A DNA stretch of 11,781 nt from JBKQHQ01 sp052148715. GTDB taxonomy: Bacteria; Pseudomonadota; Alphaproteobacteria; Rhizobiales; Xanthobacteraceae. The notes under the pieces were generated by a model that worked only from the letters and a program-made list of their open reading frames with translations, was not told where the DNA came from and did no database searches. This document shows, piece by piece, positions 1-6,181 of this stretch (position 1 is the first letter of the stretch; the number at the start of each line of letters is the position of its first letter). The stretch covers positions 1 to 11,781 of the forward strand of contig JBKQHQ010000175.1 of NCBI GenBank assembly GCA_052148715.1. The letters are read 5' to 3'. A program made the position numbers and the translations under genes.

Positions 1-366
1 GCAGAGCGCACAATTCAATGCTTGCGGCGTAGGATCGGCCGCATTGTTAACAGTTTCAGCCCAAAAGAATGCAGGAACTTCTTTCGCCACGCCGGTTATG
101 TTCGAACATGAGCGGAATCCGCTCTAGAAACGCGCGCCGATGCCGCGTCGCGTTTGTTGACTTGTCCTCCCCGAGATCCCCGCGCTCGGATTGGTTAGCG
201 GTTCGTTAATCTCCTTCCCGCGCTTGATGGTATTTCTGTGCCGCATTCATCAAATTCCCACAGGGCCCGATCGATTTCCCTGGGTTCTAAGACATTCGTT
301 GCCGGCCCCGCTGCAAGGCACTCTTTTAGCGAACGAGTGACGAGCCGGTCGTCCGAGGAGGGCCCT
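1..366. other. Gene-poor stretch at the left edge
   Basis: No convincing coding region is visible here. The only sizeable open frame is a 64-codon minus-strand frame at 195-389. It lacks a ribosome binding site and recognisable protein character. The base composition is less GC-rich than the genes to the right, with stretches such as the T-rich run around 228-255, as expected of intergenic DNA. The visible structure is a pair of abutting palindromes at 98-124. No tRNA or rRNA signature was seen. Confidence 0.5.
98..124. repeat. Two abutting perfect palindromes
   Basis: ATGTTCGAACAT (98-109) is a perfect 12-bp palindrome. It is followed directly by GAGCGGA-A-TCCGCTC (110-124), 7-bp arms around one base. 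The first could be a dimeric repressor site and the second a site or a hairpin. No T-tract follows, so a standard terminator is unlikely. Function is unknown; the palindromy itself is read directly. Confidence 0.45.
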
Positions 367-411
367 ATGAGATTCCTATATTGTGGCATTTCGGCTCATC
401 TCGCTTCTTAA
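367..411 (+). CDS. Possible 14-codon leader peptide
   Basis: An ATG at 367 is preceded by GAGGAGG (355-361) with a 5-nt spacer, one of the strongest Shine-Dalgarno sequences in the window. It opens a frame of only 14 codons (MRFLYCGISAHLAS) ending in TAA at 409-411. It lies 59 nt upstream of the 471-707 gene, in a different frame, and that gene has no clear SD of its own. It could be a leader peptide, the start of a gene lost by frameshift, or chance. No attenuator-type codon run is present. Speculative. Confidence 0.2.
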   Translation: MRFLYCGISAHLAS

Positions 412-470
412 CGGCGATTTGCCCATTTTGCGCGTGCGGTCGAGTGAGGCCGTGCACGGGGCAAAACACC

Positions 471-707
471 ATGCCGAGGTTGCTTGATGCCGGCCAGGCG
501 CCGGAAGACGCGGAACCTCCAAGTATTCCGCTTCGCTTCATTATCGGCCAGGACCGAGAAGGTCACTGGATCGTCCGCGCGACGCACGGACGGACGGGCG
601 GGTTGTTCGTCTCACGCGAGGCCGCGTTGGACTACGCCGAGTTTGAAAGCAACTACCGGCCGGGCGCCGTTCGCCTCGCCGCGCAGCCCATGGAACTGGA
701 AATCTGA
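471..707 (+). CDS. Small hypothetical protein (78 aa)
   Basis: A 78-residue soluble protein with no signal peptide or membrane segment. The central part (FIIGQDREGHWIVRATHGRTGG) reads as a beta-hairpin in which a 'WIV' strand is followed by a glycine-containing turn. Next comes a helix-like FVSREAALDYAEFES and a short RPGAV tail. Small proteins with this strand-helix layout ('FVSREAALRYA.FE...RP.AV') are, as I recall, common hypothetical proteins in Bradyrhizobium and relatives; that is memory, not a search. The frame is open upstream to an ATG at 381, but 471 was chosen because the protein-like sequence begins there and upstream residues look random. Neither start has a good SD. Function unknown. 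Confidence 0.6.
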   Translation: MPRLLDAGQAPEDAEPPSIPLRFIIGQDREGHWIVRATHGRTGGLFVSREAALDYAEFESNYRPGAVRLAAQPMELEI

Positions 708-744
708 GGGGGCGGACCGCCCCCGGGCCGCAAGGACCGGGGGC
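708..744 (+). terminator. Two mutually exclusive GC hairpins
   Basis: Immediately after the stop codon, GGGGGCGG (708-715) can pair with CCGCCCCC (717-724). Alternatively GCCCCCGG (719-726) can pair with CCGGGGGC (737-744) around a 10-nt loop. The two stems share bases 719-724, so only one can form at a time. There is no downstream T-tract, so this is not a textbook intrinsic terminator. It may be an end-stabilising or Rho-associated structure, or an attenuator in front of the membrane protein at 782. The pairings are read directly; the function is inference. Confidence 0.35.
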
Positions 745-781
745 CAAGAGCCTCAGACCGCGGCGCACGAAGCGGTAATGG

Positions 782-1063
782 ATGGCAAAGATGCAGCCGA
801 TACCCACCGTCCCTTATGACATGATCACGGCGCAAGCCGTGGCGCGCTTTGCCTTGCGCCTCGCCTTGCTTAGCCTCTTTGCCCTACTGAGCCCGGACTT
901 CGCGCGGGCATTGGCGAGCCTGCTGTCGTTATCGGCTGTGTATTGCGGTGCCGTCGCCCTTGTGCGTGGCGAGGACCTTGTTCCTCCGGTGCTGACCCAT
1001 TGGGACGAGGCGGCGGCGTACGCGGCGATCGCTCTCCTCATCGCACCACCGATTCCGGTATGA
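782..1063 (+). CDS. Small hydrophobic membrane protein
   Basis: A 93-residue protein with about three hydrophobic segments: roughly residues 22-36 (FALRLALLSLFALLS), 43-62 (ALASLLSLSAVYCGAVALV) and 76-92 (AAAYAAIALLIAPPIPV). They are separated by short polar stretches, including RGEDLVPPVLTHWDE. This is an inner-membrane protein by composition. In-frame ATGs occur at 782, 791 and 821; none has a clear SD, so the start is uncertain and 821 would give an 80-residue protein. It lies 74 nt after the 471-707 gene on the same strand, separated by the alternative hairpins, and is convergent with the MFS gene. I do not recognise the family. Confidence 0.5.
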   Translation: MAKMQPIPTVPYDMITAQAVARFALRLALLSLFALLSPDFARALASLLSLSAVYCGAVALVRGEDLVPPVLTHWDEAAAYAAIALLIAPPIPV

Positions 1064-1133
1064 GCGCAGTTTATCAACAACGTTACATGCACGGTCTGAA
1101 AAAAGCGCGGGCGTGACGGATCGGTGAAGCCGC

Positions 1134-2390
1134 TCACGTCGCGGATAGGGCATTTGCGCTGATCTCGGGCTGCAGGCGCACGACCGGCGATATCAGGATC
1201 ACCAGCGCTTGCATCAGAAATCCGATCGCCGCCACGAACAGGCAGGCCTCCGCGCCGGATAGTGCGCCCACCAAGGCACCGATGGCCGCGCCTACCGGGC
1301 GCGCGCCGGTGGCAAGCGTGTTGATCGCCGACACGCGGCCGAGCAAGTTCTGCGGCGTGATGGTCTGCCGCAACGTGGTGGTGCTTACCACCCATAGGAT
1401 CGGACCGACGCCCATCAGGAAGAAGCTGCACCCGGCGAGCACGGGGGAGGGGATCCAGATGGTCGCAGCCATCAGCAGCGAGGCGAGGAAGCCGGCGATC
1501 GGTCCGATGGCAATGACCGTACCCATGGCGAGCCGACGCATGATGCGCGCCGCGAAGAGCGCGCCGACGACCATGCCCGCGCCCAGTGCACCCAACGTCG
1601 CGCCGACCCCCGCCGCCGACAGTCCAAGCGTGTGGATCGCATAGGGCACATAGACGGCCTGGATCACGAATAGCGCGGTGTTGAAGATGAACTGCGTGAC
1701 GAAGATCGGTCGCAGCAGTCGATGGTGCAGCACGAAGGCGGCGCCTTCGCGAACGTCCCGCCAGGGATGGCGCCGCGAGGACAGGGCTCGCGGCGGCTCG
1801 TTGATCCCGGCGAGCAGGACCACGGCACACAGCGACAGCACCGCTGCGATCCCGAACGCCGGGCTGCCGCCGATCCAGCCGGCGAGCACGCCGCCGAGCG
1901 CGGGCCCCGCCGCCAACGCGGCCGTTCGGGCAAGCTCGATGCGTCCATTGGCTGCCGGGAGGGCCTTCGGCGCAACGAGCGCCGGCACGAGCGCCGGTGC
2001 CGAGACGCCATAGGCCACCGTCCCGCACGCTCCAACAAATCCGAGGACGGCGAGGAGCCAAACACTCAGTCCGCCGAGTGCCACCAGCGCCAGGATCGCG
2101 AGCAGCGAGACCACGCGCAGCGCCTCCGAATAGGCCATGAACCGCGCCCGCGACATGCGGTCGGCGAGGACGCCGGCCGGAATCGACACCAGCAGGAACG
2201 GCAGCGTTTGCGCCGTCTGCAGCATTCCGATCGTGCCCTCGGTTGCGCCGAGCGCGAGCACCGCCACGATCGGCGCGGCGGCCAAGCCGATCTGCTCGGC
2301 CGATTGCGCGGCGAGATTGGACCAGGCCAAGCGATGGAATGTGAGCGGCAGGCGCGATGGCGCGATCGCGGGGCTATTCGACGTGGTCAT
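1134..2390 (-). CDS. MFS exporter, EntS-like (MFS_3)
   Basis: A 418-residue major facilitator superfamily transporter of the inner membrane with about 11-12 hydrophobic segments. The loop between helices 2 and 3 carries the MFS motif A form GVLADRMSRAR (residues about 73-83). The second half begins after a basic loop (SSRRHPWRDVREG). Overall it resembles the MFS_3/EntS-type drug or siderophore exporters, for example GVLADRxxR and 'TPQNLLGRVSAINTLATGARPVGAAIGALVG' seen in two pieces near the C-terminus. The substrate cannot be read from sequence. Start: the ATG at 2390 has AAGGAG (2402-2397) 6 nt upstream, so it is preferred over the in-frame ATG 11 codons earlier. It is monocistronic, divergent from the sigma operon and convergent with the 782-1063 gene. 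Confidence 0.88.
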   Translation of the reverse strand: MTTSNSPAIAPSRLPLTFHRLAWSNLAAQSAEQIGLAAAPIVAVLALGATEGTIGMLQTAQTLPFLLVSIPAGVLADRMSRARFMAYSEALRVVSLLAILALVALGGLSVWLLAVLGFVGACGTVAYGVSAPALVPALVAPKALPAANGRIELARTAALAAGPALGGVLAGWIGGSPAFGIAAVLSLCAVVLLAGINEPPRALSSRRHPWRDVREGAAFVLHHRLLRPIFVTQFIFNTALFVIQAVYVPYAIHTLGLSAAGVGATLGALGAGMVVGALFAARIMRRLAMGTVIAIGPIAGFLASLLMAATIWIPSPVLAGCSFFLMGVGPILWVVSTTTLRQTITPQNLLGRVSAINTLATGARPVGAAIGALVGALSGAEACLFVAAIGFLMQALVILISPVVRLQPEISANALSAT

Positions 2391-2831
2391 GGTCCGCTCC
2401 TTTTGCCGGCTGTCGTTCATCAACTAGGGGCACCGACGACGTTCGCCGCTCCGCTTGTTGCTGCCGAATTCATTTTTCTCTGGAGCGGAGGCGGCGCGCG
2501 ACGCACTCCATTTTGCGGGCGGCGGCCGATCTTCATCTAAGACGCAGGAGCGCAAGGGACCGAGCCGTTGGCATCGGGCGCATCGACGGTGTTAGAGTGG
2601 CGGTCGAACTGCTCGGCGCGCGTGTGCCGTCACTTGACAGTGCCGGATGAGTAGCCAAGCCGCCGAAACAAACCGGAAATTCTGGTCCGACGACTGCTGC
2701 ACGCAGCTGATTGACGGGGTCAACTTGCTGGCATCGTTTCCATTAAAGTGTCGCCAAGGCGCGCGGCCGTTCCGGCGCTCCCTGCTCGACTGGCCGTTCC
2801 GGGTGGACGTCTTCGTCGGATCACGGCCGAG
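2391..2831. other. Divergent intergenic region before the sigma operon
   Basis: About 440 bp between the MFS start and the ECF promoter. No convincing gene is present. A plus-strand frame starting at 2647 has a plausible first 35 codons, then degenerates and overlaps the sigma gene in another frame. TTGACA at 2634-2639 is a perfect sigma70 -35 hexamer, but no matching -10 follows at 16-19 nt. The right end holds one arm of the inverted repeat at 2818-2837. The region presumably contains the MFS promoter, which I could not locate. Confidence 0.45.
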
Positions 2832-2837
2832 TGATCC
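2818..2837. repeat. Inverted repeat over the ECF -35
   Basis: GGATCAC (2818-2824) and GTGATCC (2831-2837) form a perfect 7-bp inverted repeat with a 6-bp spacer. The right arm contains the TGATCC -35 element of the candidate promoter, so the left arm is a mirror-image TGATCC on the minus strand. The minus-strand copy has no TA-type -10 at 18 nt, so a divergent ECF promoter is not supported. It might be an operator or coincidence. Confidence 0.35.
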
Positions 2838-2862
2838 AAGACGGCGCCAGGCGCGTAATGGT
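2832..2862 (+). promoter_or_regulatory. Candidate ECF11 (RpoE/ChrR) promoter
   Basis: TGATCC at 2832-2837 matches the -35 element reported for promoters recognised by Rhodobacter sphaeroides RpoE, the type member of the ECF11 group. After an 18-nt spacer comes TAATGG (2856-2861), a TA-starting -10. It lies about 130 nt upstream of the sigma gene encoded next to it. Autoregulation is the rule for this sigma family. The only other intergenic TGATCC hexamers (5551 and 10608) lack a TA-type -10 at this spacing. Confidence 0.5.
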
Positions 2863-2968
2863 CGGCATGCAAGCCCTCGAACCATGCGGCGCGATGAAGG
2901 GAGTTTGGCTGCCGGTTGCGCCGGGCAGGCGGCGCTGGCTTGGGCTGGTGGCCCCGCGCGAGACCGGC

Positions 2969-3541
2969 ATGGTCGATAACCCGACGCCGAAGACCGAGGA
3001 GCTGGACGCCGCGGGCCTCATCGGCGCGATCGCGACCCGTCAGGATCGGCAGGCATTTACCATGCTGTTCGCCTGTTACGCCCCGCGCGTGAAAACCTAT
3101 CTGATGCGCTGCGGTGCTCCCGCGGGCGTTGCCGAGGAGCTGGCGCAAGAGACCCTGCTGACGCTCTGGCGCAAGGCGCACTACTTCGATGCCGCACGGG
3201 CGACCGCCTCGGCATGGATCTTCGCGATTGCTCGTAATTTGCGCATCGACCGCTTGCGGCGCGACCAGCGCGCGCGGCTGTATCTCAACGAGGACCATGA
3301 TCAGGGCGAGGCGCCGGAGCCGCCCGACCAGGCGCTGCTATGCGCGGAGCGCGACGCGCTGGTGCGGGATGCGCTGAAGAAACTGTCGGCGGACCAGGTT
3401 CGCGTCATCGAGCTTTCATTTTTCCAAGGACAGGCTCATTCAGAAATAGCCGACACGCTCGGCATCCCGCTCGGCACGGTCAAATCGCGGCTCCGGCTCG
3501 CGATGAACCGGTTGCGCGATCTGTTGGTTGGACTGACATGA
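2969..3541 (+). CDS. rpoE: ECF11-group RNA polymerase sigma factor
   Basis: A 190-residue extracytoplasmic-function sigma factor. Region 2 spans about residues 25-100, with AEELAQETLLTLWRKAHYFD followed by ASAWIFAIARNLRIDRLRR, the -10 recognition and melting part. Region 4 spans about 135-186, with LSADQVRVIELSFFQG and the helix-turn-helix HSEIADTLGIPLGTVKSRLR, which reads the -35. Length and sequence pattern fit the R. sphaeroides RpoE (ECF11) group, known for singlet-oxygen and organic-peroxide responses. The frame is open to an ATG at 2831. The start at 2969 gives the usual family length; it lacks a strong SD, and 2894 is an alternative. The stop overlaps the anti-sigma start (ATGA), implying translational coupling. 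The response to singlet oxygen is inferred from family and partner. Confidence 0.88.
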   Translation: MVDNPTPKTEELDAAGLIGAIATRQDRQAFTMLFACYAPRVKTYLMRCGAPAGVAEELAQETLLTLWRKAHYFDAARATASAWIFAIARNLRIDRLRRDQRARLYLNEDHDQGEAPEPPDQALLCAERDALVRDALKKLSADQVRVIELSFFQGQAHSEIADTLGIPLGTVKSRLRLAMNRLRDLLVGLT

Positions 3542-4188
3542 CGATCCAGCATCACCCGATGGATACGACGCTTGCAGCCTTCGCCGGCGGGACGCTGGAT
3601 GAGGGCCGCAGCCTCGTGGTCGCGACGCATCTGGCCGCCTGTGCGGACTGCCGCCGAGGGGTGGCGACGTTCGAATGCGTCGGCGGAGCGTTGCTGGAAA
3701 GCCTCCCGCCGAGCCCGATGGCGGCCGATGCTTTGGCGCAAACGCTTGCCCGCATCGATGCTCCCGCCACGGCCGATGTCGCTACCCGATCAAGCCCTCC
3801 GGCCGGTGACGAGACGATGGTCTATCCGGCGCCGTTATCGCATTACGCGCTCGGTCCATGGCGATGGGTCGGGCGCGGCGTGCACTATCGCCGGGTGTCG
3901 GTGCCGCGTGAGGGCGGCACCCACGTGTTCATGCTGAAGGCCAAGCCCGGAACCAGGCTTCCACGTCACTTCCATACCGCAACCGAGCTGACCTGCGTGC
4001 TCAAGGGTGCGTTTCGGCATGATCACGGCCGCTATGGCCCGGGCGACGTCGATGACGCCGACGACACGATGGAGCACTGGCCGAGGGTCGAAGCCGGCGA
4101 GGAATGCATCTGCCTGGTGGCGCTGCAAGGACAGCTTCGATTCGCCGGGGTGATGGGGCGTCTGCTGCAACCGTTCGTCCGGATGTAG
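3538..4188 (+). CDS. chrR: ChrR-type zinc anti-sigma factor
   Basis: A 216-residue cytoplasmic anti-sigma factor that would hold the adjacent sigma factor inactive until a signal such as singlet oxygen. The N-terminal zinc anti-sigma domain (residues 1-85) has His6, His31, Cys35 and Cys38 (HLAACADC), the same four numbered positions known as zinc ligands in R. sphaeroides ChrR. The C-terminal cupin domain (about 95-205) has His144 and His146 (RHFH), Glu150 and His180 (MEHW), matching the second metal site of ChrR with a three-residue shift. Both metal sites therefore look intact. The start is fixed by the 4-nt ATGA overlap with the sigma stop; the longer open frame upstream is a shadow inside the sigma gene. 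The lipoprotein hydrolase gene follows after 11 nt. Confidence 0.93.
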   Translation: MTIQHHPMDTTLAAFAGGTLDEGRSLVVATHLAACADCRRGVATFECVGGALLESLPPSPMAADALAQTLARIDAPATADVATRSSPPAGDETMVYPAPLSHYALGPWRWVGRGVHYRRVSVPREGGTHVFMLKAKPGTRLPRHFHTATELTCVLKGAFRHDHGRYGPGDVDDADDTMEHWPRVEAGEECICLVALQGQLRFAGVMGRLLQPFVRM

Positions 4189-4199
4189 GCGCGGGCCCA

Positions 4200-5165
4200 A
4201 TGACCGACGCTTCTCGGCCGTCATGGCGGCGCGCCGTCGGTGCATTGGCGGTCCTCATCACGGCCGGCTGCACGCCGGCCGATCCGCTCAACCTGCTGGC
4301 GCCGCGCGGTTCCTGGGACATGACCTCCCTGCCTTATGCGGATGGAACGCGTCACACGCTCGACGTCTATCGTCCGCGCGCCGCTAAGGACGCGCGCCAC
4401 AGCGCGCCCGTGATTGTTTTCTTTTACGGCGGCAATTGGCAAGGCGGGCAAAAGGACATGTATCTGTTCGTGGCGGCCGCGCTCGCCGCCCGCGGTTACG
4501 TCACGATCGTTCCTGACTATCAGATCTACCCGCCGGCGAGGTTTCCTGCCTTTCTTGAGGATGGCGCGCAGGCCATCGGATGGGCGAAGCGCAACGCGGC
4601 TCGCTTCGGCGGCGACCCGAGCAAGCTCTTCCTGATGGGGCACTCGGCCGGTGCGCATATTGCGGCGATGCTCACGCTCGACGGCCAATGGCTGCGCGAG
4701 GTCGGCCTCCAGTCGCGCCGCGACATCGCCGGATTGATCGGCATCTCGGGTCCCTACGATTTTCTGCCGCTGCGCGACCCGACGCTGCAGACGATTTTTG
4801 CAGGCCCGGACCTCAACCGCACCCAGCCGATTTCCTTCGTGACGGGCGGTGAGCCGCCGGCTCTGCTCGTGACCGGCGCCGCTGACCAAACCGTCAAGCC
4901 CGGCAATACGACCCGGCTCGCCGCAAAGCTGCGGGCCGCCGGCGGAGCCGCCACCGAGATCGTCTATCCCCGCGTCGGACATACGACGATCATTGGCGCC
5001 TTCGCGCCCGTGCTGCGCTTCCTGGCCCCGGTGCTCAGCGACGTCGACAGCTTTGTTGCCCGCGCCGGCACAAACGCGGCGTTGCGCGATCGCGAGGCGG
5101 CGCTTGGCAAGCGTGCTCCTGATCGCCCCGATCAGGACACCATGGACAATCGCGGGCGTGAGTGA
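4200..5165 (+). CDS. Lipoprotein alpha/beta hydrolase (esterase)
   Basis: A 321-residue alpha/beta-hydrolase of the BD-FAE / hormone-sensitive-lipase-like kind. The N-terminus has twin arginines (R10-R11), a hydrophobic stretch and a lipobox LITAGC with Cys24. This predicts a lipoprotein exposed to the periplasm. The catalytic set is visible: oxyanion-hole segment FYGGNWQGG (about 75-83; Tyr replaces the His of the HGG motif), nucleophile Ser149 in GHSAGA, Asp229 in GAADQTVKP, and His261 in VGHTT. The last 50 residues are charged and family-poor. The gene begins 11 nt after chrR and is probably in the same operon, hence under the ECF sigma. Substrate unknown; carboxylesterase action on an ester or acylated small molecule is the conservative call. 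Start chosen at 4200 because the signal peptide begins there; the SD is poor. Confidence 0.85.
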   Translation: MTDASRPSWRRAVGALAVLITAGCTPADPLNLLAPRGSWDMTSLPYADGTRHTLDVYRPRAAKDARHSAPVIVFFYGGNWQGGQKDMYLFVAAALAARGYVTIVPDYQIYPPARFPAFLEDGAQAIGWAKRNAARFGGDPSKLFLMGHSAGAHIAAMLTLDGQWLREVGLQSRRDIAGLIGISGPYDFLPLRDPTLQTIFAGPDLNRTQPISFVTGGEPPALLVTGAADQTVKPGNTTRLAAKLRAAGGAATEIVYPRVGHTTIIGAFAPVLRFLAPVLSDVDSFVARAGTNAALRDREAALGKRAPDRPDQDTMDNRGRE

Positions 5166-5320
5166 CGCCAATACCAGGCATCGCCGCGACAAGCATTTAT
5201 CGGTATCATGTGACCTGACAAAAAGGTAAGCTTGGAGCAATCCGCCGAGTGTCTGTGAATAAGTTATCAGTATGGATGATTTTTAGATCCAGCCGATAGC
5301 CTTGCGCGCCGGTCGGCACC

Positions 5321-5545
5321 ATGATCCGAATCATGTACGACCGTCCGCCTGAAGAGTTGCGCTACAAGGTTCGACGCCGCTCAGGGTTCGGCAGCGAGCA
5401 GCGTTGGGAGATCCTGGGTCCGCGCGGCTGGACCGTCGAGGGGGACGCGGCCGACGACGCAAGCAGCGGTTTCAGATTGGCAACGCGCCAGCTCGCCGAG
5501 ATCTTCAGGAAACGGCGCAAGCCCCCGCCGGTTACGCGTTACTAG
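5321..5545 (+). CDS. Small hypothetical protein (74 aa)
   Basis: A 74-residue basic protein with no signal or membrane segment. Its middle (RWEILGPRGWTVEGDAADDAS) resembles beta strands, and the end is a helix with a lysine/arginine-rich tail (LAEIFRKRRKPPP). Protein-like composition and a preceding AT-richer, promoter-like stretch (5200-5290) argue that it is real. The absence of an SD before the ATG and of any recognised family argue against. It stands alone between the hydrolase gene and the palindromic repeat. Function unknown. Confidence 0.45.
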   Translation: MIRIMYDRPPEELRYKVRRRSGFGSEQRWEILGPRGWTVEGDAADDASSGFRLATRQLAEIFRKRRKPPPVTRY

Positions 5546-5570
5546 TCTACTGATCCTAACATTTGGCGCT

Positions 5571-5668
5571 GTCATTCCGGGGCCCGAGCGTAGCGAGGGA
5601 GCCCGGAATCCCTAGTCACAGACCGGGGTTATGGGTTCCGGGTTCGCCGCTTCGCGGCGCCCCGGAAC
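5571..5668. repeat. Bradyrhizobiaceae-type intergenic palindromic repeat
   Basis: Two imperfect palindromes sit side by side. The first has arms ATTCCGGG (5574-5581) and CCCGGAAT (5602-5609). The second has GTTCCGGG (5635-5642) and CCCGGAAC (5661-5668) enclosing an inner GCCGC-TTC-GCGGC stem (5646-5658). The CATTCCGGGGC...GCCCGGAATCC core is, from memory, a high-copy repeat between genes in Bradyrhizobium and Rhodopseudomonas genomes. It lies between the 5321-5545 gene and the 3' end of the convergent HxlR gene, where it could end transcription from both sides. Confidence 0.7.
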
Positions 5669-5759
5669 AACACGCGTGAAACCAAGTTGCTAATCTATGC
5701 AGACAGCATGAGTTTAGTCGGCCCAGCCGGGTGTGATCTGCGGCAAGGCGTATTCGCCG

Positions 5760-6095
5760 TCAGCGGGACAATTGTTGGTGCCGCGTTCCCCATCGGGCGA
5801 GCTCATTGAGCGCCGGGATCAAGGTGCGTCCGTAATCGGTGAAGGCATATTCGGTCGCCAGCACGGCGCCGTCGCGATACTCTCGGCGCGACACGATTCC
5901 GTCGGCCTCCAGATCGCGCAAATGGGTCGACAGCACCTTTTCCGAGATGGCGGGAATCTCGCGCCTGAGATCGCTGAAGCGTCTGGCGCCTTCACGCAGC
6001 TCGCACAGAATCGTCGGCTTCCATTTGCCCGCGATAATGCCGATCGCCGTTGTCACGGGACAATCGGAAATCCGCTCGATGACCACGTCCGCCAT
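5760..6095 (-). CDS. HxlR-family transcriptional regulator
   Basis: A 111-residue winged-helix regulator of the HxlR family, dimeric DNA-binding proteins that often sense electrophiles, quinones, oxidants or aromatic compounds. The family core is clear: CPVTTAIGIIAGKWKPTILCEL (read as two pieces around residues 12-33), RFSDLRREIPAISEKVLSTHLRDLEADGIV, then the wing with R.....ATEYAFTDYGRTL. Cys12 lies at the N-terminal position where redox-active cysteines occur in YodB/HypR-type members, and a second cysteine is at residue 31; redox sensing is therefore possible but unproven. The start at 6095 has AGGAGG (6110-6105) 9 nt upstream. It is divergent from the cytochrome/molybdoenzyme operon, the likely target. 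Length is normal for the family. Confidence 0.9.
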   Translation of the reverse strand: MADVVIERISDCPVTTAIGIIAGKWKPTILCELREGARRFSDLRREIPAISEKVLSTHLRDLEADGIVSRREYRDGAVLATEYAFTDYGRTLIPALNELARWGTRHQQLSR

Positions 6096-6100
6096 GGAGG

Positions 6101-6116
6101 CTTACCTCCTCGTAAG
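6101..6116. promoter_or_regulatory. Inverted repeat over HxlR gene SD (possible operator)
   Basis: CTTAC (6101-6105) and GTAAG (6112-6116) form a 5-bp inverted repeat with a 6-bp spacer. It lies in the 86-bp divergent gap and covers the ribosome binding site of the HxlR gene. On the HxlR transcript the AGGAGG lies across the loop and the second arm. It is a candidate binding site for HxlR autoregulation and control of the divergent operon. The arms are short, so chance is possible. Confidence 0.3.
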
Positions 6117-6119
6117 TTA

Positions 6120-6147
6120 TTGCACAAATCGCCGAGCCGGCTACAGG
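6120..6147 (+). promoter_or_regulatory. Weak sigma70-like promoter for the cytochrome operon
   Basis: TTGCAC (6120-6125), 16 nt, then TACAGG (6142-6147) is the best sigma70-like pair upstream of the cytochrome gene. The -10 matches poorly. Its position next to the inverted repeat at 6101-6116 would allow control by the divergent HxlR protein. Low confidence. Confidence 0.2.
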
Positions 6148-6181
6148 TTGGCAATCATAGCATGTCGGGCGATGAGGCGGC

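Noticed and set aside
195..389. Minus-strand 64-codon open frame in the left gap
   Set aside because: No ribosome binding site, no recognisable domain or secondary-structure pattern, and isolated in a region with otherwise intergenic composition.
814..2061. Long minus-strand frame overlapping the MFS gene
   Set aside because: Out-of-frame shadow with arginine-rich composition; the MFS frame has membrane segments and motif A.
2634..2656. Perfect TTGACA -35 hexamer
   Set aside because: No acceptable -10 hexamer at 16-19 nt spacing.
2647..2979. Plus-strand 110-codon open frame before the sigma gene
   Set aside because: It runs through the candidate ECF promoter and the start of the sigma gene in another frame. 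Residues after about 40 are arginine/proline-rich shadow sequence, and no SD is seen.
4221..5240. 339-codon minus-strand frame opposite the hydrolase
   Set aside because: Antisense shadow without domain features. The plus-strand frame has a full catalytic triad and lipobox.
5551..5580. Second TGATCC hexamer as a possible ECF target promoter
   Set aside because: No TA-starting -10 at 18 nt, and no gene follows on the plus strand until 6182.
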